From contig OX387194.1 of assembly GCA_947561395.2 (NCBI GenBank), positions 17,408,048-17,472,047 on the forward strand: a stretch of 64,000 bases of DNA, read 5' to 3'. Position numbers and translations under genes: made by a program. Below are positions 46,149 through 58,482 of the stretch, one piece after another. The notes under the pieces are model-generated. The model was not told where the DNA came from. It did no database searches and saw nothing but the letters and a program-made list of their open reading frames with translations. This DNA is from Buxus sempervirens. Its lineage: Eukaryota; Streptophyta; Magnoliopsida; Buxales; Buxaceae. Numbering within the stretch: position 1 is the stretch's first letter; the number at the start of each line of letters is the position of its first letter.

Positions 46149-48441
46149 ATGGCTCAACCACCCCTGGCGAAGTTGTTGTTTTGCTACTTGCATATAGGTG
46201 GAGAGATAGTTATAGAGCAAGATAAGTCTGTATCATATTAGGGGGTCATTTAGATGGTTTGAATATAAGTGGTAATACACAGTACGATGAATTTGTACGT
46301 GATGTCTGTAGTAAATTTGGGATATCTTCAGTGGGTTTGTCTATGAAGTACTCTCTTACGTACGAGAAGAATGCTTTACTTCCACTTACTGATCAAGCGG
46401 GGTTATTTAACGTTATCACCCACAACGAACGTTCTGCGAATGTGTACTTATTTGACGGTGAAGGGCAATTGCAAAGCGTTCAGTCTTCTAGAAGGTGATT
46501 ATCACATATTTGACTTACAAAGTCATAGTGTTTGTTATCATACTAGTGTTTTAATACTTAAACTATTTTATTTTCTAGGACGACTAATTTAATAAGTAGT
46601 GAACCGTTGGTTGAACCAATTGTGGTCACATTTGTTGATCGGGAGCCTATAGTTGTTGGGAGTTGTATTGAACACAATAGGGCACCACTTGTGTCTAGCA
46701 TGTGGCAATCACAAATAATTGGTGATGGTCAGGTTTTTAGGAGTGGTGATGAATTCAGGCAAGCTGTCTACAAGCATGCCATTGGCAATAGATTCCGTTA
46801 TGTGTTCAAGAAAAATAGTCGAGAATATATCTTTACCAGATGTTCTGTTGAAGATTGTCCTTGGAAAGTTAACGTAGGTTGTGTGAAACATACGGACTGC
46901 ATGATGGTGCACAAGTTTGTGAATACACACAAACACTCGGCACAAGATGAAGTCTCAGTAAAGCCTATTGTGCGATTGAAGTGGATAGCTGGTGTTATTG
47001 AGAAAACAGTAAGAGAGACACTGAATTACTTGCCATGACAAATTTCCAAGGACTTTCATAATGATCATGCGATGAATTTAACATACCAGCAATGTTGGAG
47101 AAGCAAGGAGAAAGTGAAGAGGAAGATGGATGGAAACGTGGAGGACACGTACAAACTTGTTCCATGGATGTGTCAACGCTTGATGGAGTCCAATCCAGGG
47201 ACGGTGGCTTGGTGTACATCGAGTGATAAGGGGAAGTTTAAGCAGTTGTTCATTGCATACTCTTGTTCGTTGAGAGGGTTTGCAGTGGGATGTAGACCTT
47301 TACTTTTCATTGACGGGACCCACCTTAGCGGACCATATCAAGGAACGTTATTGTCTCCTACAGCTCTCGATGCTAATGATGGTATGTACCCGATAGCTTA
47401 TGCAATTGTGACTGCTGAGAATAACGAGGATTGACTATGGTTCCTCGAACAGGTCAAGTATGCAATTCGAGGTCGAGCCGATGTTGTGATTGTGAGTGAT
47501 AGGCATCAGAGTATTATCAATGCTGTGGGTAGCACATTTGGGTTTCAAAATCATGCTCATTGCTATCGGCATGTGAAAGAAAATTTCAGCAAATTCATTA
47601 ATCAATTTCATCTAGGCAGAGCGAAGAAGGTGGCTTTGGGATTATTGGATGATATAGCTAATGCTCAGCTTCCAGAGGATTTTGATATGGCGATGGATGT
47701 ATTGCAATCATATCCACCTGAAATGTTTGGTTGGGTGGAGCAAAATGGTCCTCAACATTGGGCAAATTCCTTATTTCCTAAGAAACGTTGGGATAAGCTA
47801 TATTCAAATGTAGCCGAGTCGTTTAATGCTTGGATGTTGGAGGAGAGGAAATATCCTATCTTAAGATTCATTGATGCACATAGGGTTAAGTTAACTAAGA
47901 TGTTGGTAAGGAAGAAGAACGAGATCAGCACATGGGAGATACCTATCTGTGGTCGCATTGTAAAGAAAATTGAAAAGAATACAGCACGAGGAGTGGGGTT
48001 GTCTGTAATGCAATGTGGTGAACATGAATATGAAGTTAGGCCATGTGATAGAAACATTATTGTGGATATCTTGAGACGTGAGTGTACATGCAAGCAATGG
48101 CAAATGTCCGGCATACCTTGTGTGCTGTTTTGCAGAAGAAATCACTAAATTTATATGAGTATGTGGAGCAGTGTTATCACAAGTGTACTCAAGAGCTGAT
48201 ATATGCAGAGTTGATGCGTAGTGTACCAACACATGACATACCTAATGTTGTGGATATTGATGCGATATCTCTTGCTGACTCATTTGAAACACCAACAAGC
48301 ATACTGCCCCCTAAAACAAAGTGACGACCTGGGCGGCCTCGGCAGAAGCGCATAGAGTCTCAATTCCAAAACAAGCGGCCGGTCCACTGTTCCCGTTGCA
48401 ATGAGGCAGGACACAACTAAGCTACATGCAGGGCCTCAATC
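46149..48441 (+). pseudogene. Mutator-like (MULE) transposase, decayed
   Basis: In order: a PB1-like domain (46230-46490, GLNISGNTQYDEFVRDVCSK); an intron-like gap; a MuDR N-terminal domain (46730-46940, VFRSGDEFRQAVYKHAIGN and CPWKVN); the MULE transposase core (47240-47900) with FIDGTHLSGPYQG, VIVSDRHQSIINAV, HCYRHVKENF and NVAESFNAWM supplying the DDE set; a SWIM zinc finger (48080-48130, CTCKQWQMSGIPCV); and a CCHC knuckle (48390-48430, CSRCNEAGHN). The protein would bind the element ends and cut and paste it. In-frame TGA codons at 47036, 47432 and 48322 and frame changes near 46237 and 48125 show decay. It converges on a Ulp1-type fragment at 48880-49260. Confidence 0.85.
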
Positions 48442-48879
48442 TAGAGGTTGGTCTTGGATGTAGTTATCATAGAGGTAGCCACTGTTATTTTGTATGATGT
48501 GAATCTAATTCCGTCTAGCCGAGTTACTTGTAGTAAGTAAGCTTTGTTATTAATAACAATTCTTGTAGGTTCAAGCTGTGTGTTGATGCGTTCCAACCCT
48601 TTAAAGTAAGCAAAGCGGAAGGCAAACAAATGTTGTATTGTTGAAAATTGCGGATCAATGAATGTTGATTTGGAGACAGCGAGGAGGATTCGTTGTAATT
48701 AATTGATATTTGGTTGGAGGACAATGTTAATTTTTATTTATTATTACTTCCTTATCATTGTTTTATTTGACGATGTGTTGTTGTAATATTAGAACCTTCC
48801 TGTGAAATGCGGTTAAATTTGACAACATAGAAGGATGCTTAGCAAATTTAAATTACAAATTAACAATGGAAACACAAAC
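48442..48879. other. Between MULE transposase and Ulp1 fragment
   Basis: The segment is AT-rich with no recognised coding sequence. It probably holds the transposase 3' end. Confidence 0.4.
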
Positions 48880-49260
48880 CTACAAGTTTATTGACCGCCT
48901 CCCCTTGCAAACCTTGTCTAGAACTACTATCCGAGTCCAACAATTCAAATCTTTTTCCTTTCACATTCAATACTACAAGGAACCAATGGTTCCTTTGGCA
49001 TACTGGTAGAAAAATCTACATAAAACATTAACTATTAATTAGGAGGAGAAGCCCAATCTAAACATGTGATTGGAAGAACTTGCAAAAATTACTGAGAGAA
49101 GAACATTATAAGACAACATGTTTTTTATTTCCATAAAAAACATACTTAATTTACCATTTCACATTCGTGGAGGAGAAACCAATTGTTTTCAGAGAGAAGT
49201 ACTTCTTATACATCGTATAAATCTCCTCTTTGCCGTTTATGATTATATCCTATGATTTAC
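48880..49260 (-). pseudogene. Ulp1/C48 SUMO-protease-like fragment
   Basis: The minus strand 49010-48884 reads CQRNHWFLVVLNVKGKRFEL then LLDSDSSSRQ, the catalytic His-Trp and Asp block of C48 (Ulp1) cysteine proteases. Upstream, 49260-49165 reads NGKEEIYTMYKKYFSLK and IGFSSTNVKW, resembling the preceding exon, although the splice phases do not join cleanly. The Cys-bearing C-terminal block was not found. Plant MULEs of the Kaonashi type carry Ulp1-like genes beside the transposase, so this is probably the second gene of the element, now broken. Confidence 0.65.
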
Positions 49261-49397
49261 AATAGAATTAGAAACGCATATGCATACCTTATTACACAAA
49301 TTTAATGCAAGCTAGAATAGTCAAATATGCTTACAGTGACAACGGGAGAACAATAATGCTTTGTGACTCCTGATGAATATAAACCTTGTCAGTTGAT

Positions 49398-52111
49398 TGT
49401 AGACACCCCAAAATTGCACGATTTTTGATAAATCTTGAAGGAGAGAAATATTTTATTGGAATTTTCAATTCTTTGCATTGGGTTTGAGATACTTAACCCA
49501 TTTGAATCCAAAACCATAAAGGAAAAGACCCGAATTCAATCTTTTGTGCAAAGTCAACTTTTTCCGGTTGAATTTTGTTGACTTTTGACCCCAGAAAATG
49601 AAATATTTTTTAAAACCAGATTTCAAGATAATTTTTCCCGGTAATCAGGTTTTTAGCCATGTTATTGCATAAAAGAATTTTTTGAGATTTTAAATCTTGA
49701 CGAATACCTTGGTTTTAACATGTTGAATCTTTTTACCGGACCTGAAAAATCGGAATTTTGCCTAAAACTGGAAAGTTGACTTTTTATTCACTTGGAATTT
49801 GGGTCTGGAACTAATTTTAATGGATTCAAATTGGGGGGGGGGGGGTGTTTGCTTATTTACATGTAATATCTTAAGTAAATGGAGATTAAAAAATACGAGG
49901 ACATTTACTTAAACGATATTACATGTAAATAAGTATTGCCTGTGTTAAAATTCGGATAAAAGCTTCTTTTTTTTGTATCCGACAGATAATGTCCGATACA
50001 AAGAAAATTGCTTGTATCCGACCTGACATGTCGGATACAAGCTTTTTGCTCAAAATTAGGGTTTTCCGAGAGTTTTCACTTTTTACCATCATATCCTTCA
50101 TTAAAGGAGTGGAAATCTCGGAAATAGCCTTAGGGTTAAGGTTGGTGGGCTCTAGACATTATGTTGTGTCTACCATCATGCAAAACCCTAACCCTAGCCT
50201 TTGCCTATAAATAGGAGGCTCCTCCTTAAGCAAATAGCCATTAACTCTTGTAAAGAACTTTTGCCAAGAAGTTGGAGATCAAAGAGCTCCGAGTGAAGAG
50301 GGGAACCGTTGCGGAACTGCTTCCAGAACCCAGGTAAGCCTCAAACCTCTCTTTAATTTTCTGTTTTTATATTCTAGATCTAGATCTCTTATTCTACTTT
50401 TCTGTAGAATAAGGCCTATGATGTGTGTGTGAAAACCCTTCCCCTACTCAAAGTATCTCAAGACTCCCCCTAGCCGTAAAAGGTGAAGGCGGGATCTAGG
50501 TGAAACGAGACTGGGGATTGATCCTAGTTCTAGGACCTATTTGAATAAGCCTTTTGAATCTGTGAAGACCGTTCCATATTCAAAGTACCCTAAGATTATC
50601 TTGAAGAACCGTGTTTAACGGGGAGAGAGAACTACGGAAAACGATAATGGAACGGAACCCTATTTTGATTGATATGAATGCATGCTATCTTTGCTATGTT
50701 GTTGGAATAATTTTTACACTTACACACACATAGCACGTGCTTTTGGCGGGATAGGCTCATATTTCGGATTTATTGCATTTGTTGTGATAAATCTGAAATG
50801 AATAGCCCCAAGAAATTCTGGGATGTTTTTAAATGATTTTCAAAGGATTTTGATCTATCTTGCACGGATCACACACCTCTTATCACTGTTTTGAGTTATT
50901 TTTATTCAAAAATGGCTTAACTTGACAGCAACTGTACCCCAACTTCGGACACTCATAACTTCATGGTCCGGATGAATTTTGGAGTGATTCCAGAACCATG
51001 GGAAAGGTGAGGCTGTTTAGTTTATTCCTACCAAATTTCATTAATTTCTATCAAACGGATATTTGACACCTCTCTGTCGAAGTTGATAGGTCAGTTCAGG
51101 TCCGAATACGGAACCTGTCACTTCGACTGAGTGCCATGTGTTCGTTTTACGTCCGATTCCAGTGATTCTTGTTTCTGAGTTTTCCTTTGGAAGTCTAGTT
51201 TCAAATTCAGTTGATTTCATCATTTTTTGACTCCATTTGTGTCGTGGCTAACAGATTTACTCAGAACTGCTCAACAGCACTTTTCTGGGTAAATCTGTGA
51301 TCTTCGGGGCCTGTTCGGGAGACCACCCAAGGCACATCCGAATGAATTTTTGTATGAGGCCAGTTTCATTTGAAAGATGGCCATACAGACTTCACTCACA
51401 CCAAATTTCATGAATTTATATGTAGCCGATTGTTCTAAATAATTCTCCAAACTTGCCCACTTGCCACTTTTTACTACCTCCAACAGCACTTTTAAAAGAA
51501 GCATAACCCTTAGGATTTCAACCGGATTTAATTGAAATTTTGCATGAGTCTCTTATTTACCATAATCTTTCAAATGAATTTGGTTTGATTCAATTTAAAT
51601 TGGATTTGAATGATTTCAAGACAAATGGTTCTTGCTTTTACCGAATTTTTTAGATTTAACTCAACTTGGTTTTGTGCAACTTTTGCTTTGATTTCTATCT
51701 TTTGGTGATATTCCAGAAGTGATATTGACATAAAAGAGGATCTGGAATTCATTTGGATTTTCATGTGAAGATATCATACATTTGTCCTTTTTCAAGGGTT
51801 TTAATGATTTTTAGCAAGCTTTCTTATTTTCTAGCATGAATAACACTTGGAAACCACCTTGTGTGGATGAATGGGGGTGCCTAACACCTTCCCCCATTCA
51901 TAATATAATCCCCTTACCCATCTCTGGTTTGGATTTTCAAGTAGAGTTATTTTACTCTAGAATTTGCTTTTTAGCTCATTTTGTTATTTTTGAATCTTTT
52001 GGTGTCCATTCACACCTCAAAAATCTGAATGGTGGCGACTCTCCAATATTTACGTTGAGCCCGTGTGTTGACGGAGGGGGAATCACCCCGGTGATTTTTC
52101 CATGTCTCACA
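49398..52111 (+). repeat. 5' LTR of element 2
   Basis: This LTR is about 2.71 kb, from TGTAGACACCCC to TCTCACA. The TATA box CTATAAATAG is at 50205-50214. A palindrome pair lies upstream at 49974-50043 and a 12-14 base G-run near 49835. It is repeated from 61568 on. Confidence 0.93.
49974..50043 (+). repeat. TATCCGACA/TGTCGGATA palindromes in 5' LTR (two)
   Basis: Two hairpin-forming units with stems GTATCC...GGATAC-like, about 160 bp upstream of the TATA box. The 3' LTR carries four such units at the same place. Confidence 0.85.
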
Positions 52112-52113
52112 AC

Positions 52114-52131
52114 TGGCGACTCTGCTGGGGA
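52114..52131 (+). other. Primer-binding site of element 2
   Basis: TGGCGACTCTGCTGGGGA begins two bases after the LTR end and is identical to the site of element 1. It matches the tRNA-Arg type reported for Ogre elements. Confidence 0.82.
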
Positions 52132-54002
52132 CTTGTGGATTTAAGCCATTTTGTGTATTTGTTCATGCCTTTTTCTTTATTTTTGAATGCTTGCTATTTT
52201 GCCTACTTTCCTTGTGTATATTGAATCTCAAATCTGATTTGTATGATTAGAAAACTCACATGGATAAAAGCATGGATATGTTGCTTGATTGTGTCTATAA
52301 ATGTGTTTAAAGGAAAGCCCATCTTGTAATAGGACCTTGCTATATTTTGTGAGAGCATATGTTATTTTGGGTTTGAATGTCATGAGGTGAACGAAAAAAT
52401 TTGTTTTCTGAAATCTGGAAATTTGGTGTAAATTTTGGGGTATTCAACCATGATTCCCATGAACAATGCTTTCGTGAGCTTAAATGTTTTTTTATGGCAT
52501 GCCTTGAATTTGGGGTATGGGATGACATGATTTGAGCATGAAAACAATGCACAGAAATTTTGAAATGCTTGGTGGGAATTTTTGGGATTTTCAAGCATAT
52601 TTTCCTTAGCTAAAAGCTTCTTGTACCATATTGTTGGGTGTTGTATTTTTAGGCTTGGTTTTGGGCATAAAACAATGTCATTTGAGCACAAAAAAATGAA
52701 GAATACAAAACCTGGAAATTCAGTAGCCATTTTGGGGGCTTTCAAGAATGTTTTCCCCAACAAAAACACCTCTTGAACAATGCATCTAGTTGCTGTATTT
52801 ATAGGCTTACCTTTGGTCATGGACAAGGCACTTTGAGCATGAAAAAGAGAACTTTAAGACCCATAATTCAGTAGATGTTTGGAGGAGTTTTCAAGCATGT
52901 TTTCTCTATTCAAATGCTCCTTGTACAAAATGATTAGGTGCTGTATTTTTAGGCCTTTAATTTTGGGGTATAAATGACACACTTTGAGCATGAAAAAGAG
53001 CATGAAATCTGAAATTTAGGGAATGCTTTTGGGTTTCAAGCATGTTTGGCATGGTTTATTTGTTGTTGGTACAAAATGATAACATGCTTATATGCTACTT
53101 TTTGGGTATGTGATAATTGTGTGCATATTGAGTAGCTTTTACTACCTTTCTTGCTTGTGTTTTTTGCTTTCAATATAATGTCATATGCCTTGGCTTGAAA
53201 TTCTATGCATGGCTACGAAAAGAGTGGCAAGGGGTTGGGACGTTGTGAATGTACCTCAAATTCAAATTGCACTTGAGCACTATAAACATTTTGCACAGCC
53301 TACCCATTACCTATAGGAAGTTGAACCTGAATGTGGGTAGCTTGGCGCACCGAGGTCGATTACTTCGGAAAGCGAAAGTGAAAACATTCACCTTAGAATT
53401 TGAGTCAATGATGTGATGACAATGGGATCTGTGATTCGATTCCGGGCATCACTAGACTTGAGTTCTAAGTTGTCAGTTAAGCCAAAACCCAAAAACCATA
53501 CGCTTGAAGGTGGAGAAACATGTTTTCAGCTAAAAGTACACAATTGCGTTTGGGGAATTGGGTGTAAATGTGGGAAGGCCGTTTGCATGTTCACAGGCAA
53601 AGGTATAATATGAATACCATATTGAAGGTAACATAAGGTGGCAAGGTAAATCCATGTATTCTTTTATTTTCATGTAAATTAAAAACCATGATGTTCATAT
53701 GCTTGGGATGAAATTTTTCCCATAAATGTTTGAAGCTTAAGATTGGTGTAACCCATAGGATGAGTTTCCAACTCAATAAAGGTCATCCTACCCAAAGTCC
53801 AAGCAAGAGGCAACCAAGTGTACAAAGTCCAACAAATTGGTGTGTAACTTTGGAGGGTACAAGTACCCTCATGAATTTGTGAATTTTAGCAAGAATGATA
53901 TCAAAGCCCAATTTGGGGCAAGATTTAAAGGCCAAGTCAAGGTGAACATCAAGTGGGAATGAAAATAACATAATCTGGTGAAAAAATGAGTCAAAAAGGG
54001 CC
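52132..54002 (+). other. Leader of element 2
   Basis: This is non-coding leader. Three or four degenerate copies of a segment of about 150 bp (TTTGAGCATGAAAA, TGTATTTTTAGGC, TTTTCAAGCATGTTT) occur between 52500 and 53080. Stretches such as ATGCATGGCTACGAAAAGAG (53204) match the leader of element 1. Confidence 0.6.
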
Positions 54003-54155
54003 GTTTCGGCATTAACCGACAACTTAGGTCGGTTAAACAGAGTTTTATTCATATCCGATATACTTCGTCGGTTACAAAGGCTTATGCGTGTATCCGATCA
54101 TTTGTATCGGATACAATAAGACATAGCCTTAGCCGACATATTATGTCGGATACAT
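54003..54155 (+). repeat. Palindrome cluster in the leader of element 2
   Basis: Four hairpin-forming units: TTAACCGAC...GTCGGTTAA, TATCCGATA...CGTCGGTTA, GTATCCGAT...ATCGGATAC and TAGCCGACA...TGTCGGATA. They share the TATCCGACA/TGTCGGATA core with the LTR cluster of the same element, and not with element 1. Confidence 0.82.
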
Positions 54156-54429
54156 TCAAAAAATGTATAAATTGGTTTTTCAGCCCAAATTTTTAGAATA
54201 AAATGCCTAAAACACTGTGGATAATCCTTAGGCACCCCAAAGAGAATGTAAAAATGTTTTCAAAAAAAAAAAAACAAACAAAAACAAAAAAATTTCTTTT
54301 AGGATTTAACCTAATTTTGAAAATCAAAGAGGGAACCAATGTGTCATATTTTTTGATACCAATTCAATTCAAACATGTTTTTATCAAGCTCTTGAACTTG
54401 AAAACTGAAAAATTCAGAAGAAAAAAAAA

Positions 54430-55170
54430 CCTTTGGTTGGATATTTTTTCCATTCAAATCAAACATTTGTGGGACACTTGGAAGCCCTAGAATATTCCAA
54501 GAAACTTTTGGTTGGTTATTTTTATCAATCAAATCAAAAAATTTGTGGAACACTTGGAAGCTTTAGAATATTCCAAGAAACCTTTGGTTGGTTATTTTTA
54601 TCAATCAAATCAAAACATTTGTGGGACACTTGGAGGCCCTAGAATATTCCAAGAAACCTTTGGTTGGTTATTTTTATCAATCAAATCAAAACATTTGTGG
54701 GACACTTGGAAGCCCTAGAATATTCCAAGAAACCTTTGGCCCTAGAATATTCCAAGAGGCCTTTGGTTGGTTATTTTTATCAATCAAATCAAAACATTTG
54801 TGGGACATTTGGAAGCCCCAAAATGTTCAAAAAAAAAAAAACCTTTGTTTGGTCACGAGAACTAATCAAATCAAAAATTTATGGGACACTTGGAACCCCC
54901 AGAATATTCCAAGAAACCATTGTTTGGTTACGAGAACCAATCAAATAAAAAATTTTGTGGGACATTTGGAAGCCCCAGAATATTCCAAAAAAAAAAAAAC
55001 CTTTGTTTGGTCACGAGAACCAATCAAATAAAAAATTTGTGGGACATTTGGAAGCACCAGAATATTCCAAAAAAAAAAAAAACTTTTGTTTGGTCATGAG
55101 AACCAATCAACTCAAAAATTTGTGGGACCTTTGGAAGCCCTAGAATATTTCATAAAACTTTTGGTTGGTA
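54430..55170 (+). repeat. Hairpin array, type A units
   Basis: There are about nine tandem units of about 76 bp, each with GGGACACTTGGAAGCC followed by CTAGAATATTCCAAG. The arms CTTGGAA and TTCCAAG pair around a loop GCCCTAGAATA. The rest of each unit is TTGGTT and ATCAATCAAATCAAA. The frames that run through the array follow from the repeat period. Confidence 0.9.
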
Positions 55171-55184
55171 TTTTTCGTACCAAT

Positions 55185-56145
55185 CAATTGAAACCTTTTG
55201 GGCCATCTATAAGCCTCTGAATTATAGGCGCATCCTCTTTGGGCCATCTAAAAGCCTCTGAATTTTAGACACATATCTCTGGGCCGTCTAAAAGCCTTTG
55301 AATTTTAGACACAATCTTTTTGGGCCATTTGAAAGCCTCTGAATTTCAAACATCAACGTTTTTGGGCGGTCTAAAAGCCTTTGAATTTTAGACACAATCT
55401 TTTTAGGCCATTTGAAAGCCTTTGAATTTCAAACATCAATCTCTTTGGGCCGTCTATAAGCCTTTGAATTATAGACACATATCCTTTGGGCCGTCTAAAA
55501 GCCTTTGAATTTTAGACACAATCTTTTTGGGCCATTTGAAAGCCTCTGAATTTCAAACATCAATCTCTTTGGGCCGTCTATAAGCCTTTGAATTATAGAA
55601 ACATATCCTTTGGGCCGTCTAAAAGCCTCTAAATTTTAGACACAATCTTTTTGGGCCATTTGAAAGCCTCTGAATTTCAAACATCAATCTCTTTGGGCCG
55701 TCTATAAGCCTTTGAATTATAGAAACATATCCTTTGGGCCGTCTAAAAGCCTCTGAATTTTAGACACAACCTTTTTGGGCCTTCTAAAAGCCTCTGAATT
55801 TTAGACAAATCATTTCTTTGGGCCGTCTATAAGCCTCTGAATTATAGACATATATCCTTTGGGCCATCTAAAAGCCTCTGAATTTTAGACAAATCATTTC
55901 CTTGGGCCGTCTAAAAGCCTCTGAATTTTAGACACAACTTTTTTTGGGCCGTCTAAAAGCCTTTGAATTTTAGACACAACCTTTTTGGGCCATCTAAAAG
56001 CTCTGAATTTTAGACAAATCATTTCCTTGGGCCGTCTAAAAGCCTCTGAATTTTAGACACAACTTTTTTTGGGCCGTCTATAAGCCTCTGAATTATAGAC
56101 ACGTATCCTTTGGGCCGTCTAAAAGCCTCTGAATTTTAGACATTT
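55185..56145 (+). repeat. Hairpin array, type B units
   Basis: There are about 23 tandem units of 35-45 bp, each GGGCC followed by a hairpin with loop GCCTCTGAA or GCCTTTGAA. Three stem versions alternate: CTAAAA/TTTTAG, CTATAA/TTATAG and TTGAAA/TTTCAA. In almost every unit both arms change together, so pairing is kept. It is the counterpart of the array at 3361-4140. Confidence 0.93.
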
Positions 56146-56355
56146 CTCATTCTTTGGGACCTTTGGAAGCCCTAAAATATTCCAACAACTCTTTGGTTGG
56201 TCTTTTTCGTATCAATCATTTTCATATCTTGTGGGACATGTTGGAAGCCCTAAAATATTTCAACAATTCTTTTAGCTCAAGAAAAAAAACCAAAAAAAAA
56301 AAAAAAAAATCAAAACTCGTGTTCACCTAACTCACTTATCTACATTTATAGGTGT

Positions 56356-58482
56356 GTGACTAGGATTAAATTGGAGCTGACATGTTTCTTTTTCCTTCTC
56401 CAGGTACACATACTTGCAACCATTGCTCCCATAACCAGATCAAAAGCCTGCACCATGAATCCTGAAGAGAATCAAGCCACCGTCCCCGTTCAAGATTTTG
56501 CTCAACTGCAAGAGCAAGTGGCCGAACTGGCCAAAATGCTAGGAGACTTACTGGCAGCTTAGGCCCAACAAGCCCAAGCCCAAAACCATGCCTCTACTTC
56601 CCATCAAGCACTGCCACCTCAAACCTACGTCCCACCTCCAGCTCAACCCATACCTGAACCTATTTCTGAACCAGTCCCTGAACCTATTCTGATCAGGGAA
56701 AATGCCGTGGAATTTGAGAAAGAGACGGAAAAGGAAAGAGCCAGGGAGGAAATGGAAAGGAAACTGCTACACAAGATAGAGATGATCCAAGAAGAACTCA
56801 AGGAGGTGAAGGGGGGAAACAGTTATGGAGGTACCACCTTTGATGACTTATGCATATACCTGGATGTATGCCTACCGGCAAAATTCAAATGCCCGGATTT
56901 TGACAAATATGATGGCACGGGCTGCCCAATGAGCCACTTGAAACTATACTGCGGGGCTTTGTGCCAGTTTGGTCGGGATGATGGCATACTAATCCAACTC
57001 TTCCAGAGGAGTTTGACAGGATCGGCTCTGAGGTGGTTTGCCACAGTTGATCATGGGAAGATTAGAGGATGGAAGGACCTGGCAGACGCCTTCTTGGACT
57101 AATACAAATTTAACTCGGAGATCGTGCCAGACTGGTATGACATGATGAGGATGAGCAAGGGAAAGGAAGAATCTATAAGGCAATATGCCAAGAGGTGGAG
57201 AGAGTTTGCCTCCCAAGTCAGGCCGCCTATGTTGGAGCCTGAGATGATCTCGACGTTTGTAAGTATGCTGGGGCAGCCCTTCTACAATCACCTGGTGGGT
57301 CAGATTACCACCAATTTTGTAGCCTTGGTACAAGTGGCCGACCGGATTGAGGATGGGATCAAATCTGGCAAGATAATTGATTATTCGACCATGATCAGTC
57401 AACAAGACTCCACTCATAACAAGGGAAATGGTAATGGAAAGAAAAAATCTGAGGAAAGGAGAGAAGCAGAAGTGAATATGGTGCAGCTTCCCAAGGGACC
57501 CGTTCAAATCAATGCCCATCCAGTTCCTTTGCTGCCTATCCAAATTAATGTCCCTTCTGCACAGCCTGTGAAGGAGGAAACAGAAGTAAGGAAGAGAAGG
57601 GAGTTTTCAAAACTGCCTATGAGACCATCTGAACTTTTGCCTACCTTACTTCAAAAGGGTTACATGACTTTGAGGTTGCCAAATCCTCATGCAAGCAAGG
57701 GGAAGGGTTATGATCCATCTGGAATCTGTGAGTATCATATGAGCACTCCAGGGTATACCACTGATCGTTGCTTAGCCCTAAAGCATGCAATTCAGGATTT
57801 GCTGGATAATAACTCTTTATCATTCAATTCAGTCACACCCACTCCTTCTCCCACCAGCAACAATGGGGCAAGCAGATCAAATGCAGTAGGGGCAATTTTC
57901 TTTGGAGAAAGAAGATTTGACCCTTCTCAACTTATTGCTCCTATAGGGTCAACTGTTTGGGTTTATTTTGAAAGGGAAGAAGAACAAGAAAATATGATGG
58001 GTGGGGAAGGAAAAAAGAATGAAGAAGAAAAAGGAAAAGAAGAGCCAAAAGAAGAAGAAATGGTGCAGATGACCATGCCTACACTGCATGAGCAATCGTT
58101 GCAAGATGGTGTAAAGATTGTTCTAGGGCAGAATATTCTACAAGAAGCCAGTACAGAAAATAGGGCAGAGTCGATTGAGAAAGAAGGATGGCAGAGAAAG
58201 AATGGGGGTGTTTTCGAAGAAAAGAAAGAGGCAAAGGTTGAATTCATTTTGCCACACATTGATTGGACAGTCATCCAAGTTCCAGATCAAGTAACGTCAC
58301 TTCTTCCAAGGGTTGAGCATGATGTCCTAAATATGAAGGCAATGGCTGATCAAAGAAAGGAATTTTTGCCTCAACCAGAAGAAGATGAAAATTTTTGCAA
58401 AAAGGGAAAAAAATCAACTTTTGTCTTTGAGAACAGGGGCAATTCTCGAATTCCCATGTTCTCTGAAAAGAAACCCCCATAA
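56356..58482 (+). pseudogene. gag of element 2 (fossil)
   Basis: The region follows the hairpin array. It encodes an N-terminal part with PITRSKACTMNPEENQ, a Glu/Lys-rich helix (about 56700-56800), the Tat/Ogre gag core with FDDLCIYLDV, KYDGTGCPMSHLKLYCGAL, FQRSLTGSALRWFATVD and MSKGKEESIRQYAKRWREFA, a C/H knuckle-like CEYHMSTPGYTTDRCLALKH near 57725, and an acidic linker. It supplies the particle shell in working relatives. It is broken, with about two breaks, and no pol follows. Confidence 0.85.

Noticed and set aside
54203-55143. Several overlapping plus frames of 60-147 residues rich in NQIK and LEALEYS repeats
   Set aside because: They arise from the 76-bp repeat period of the type A hairpin array and have no family similarity or proper start context.
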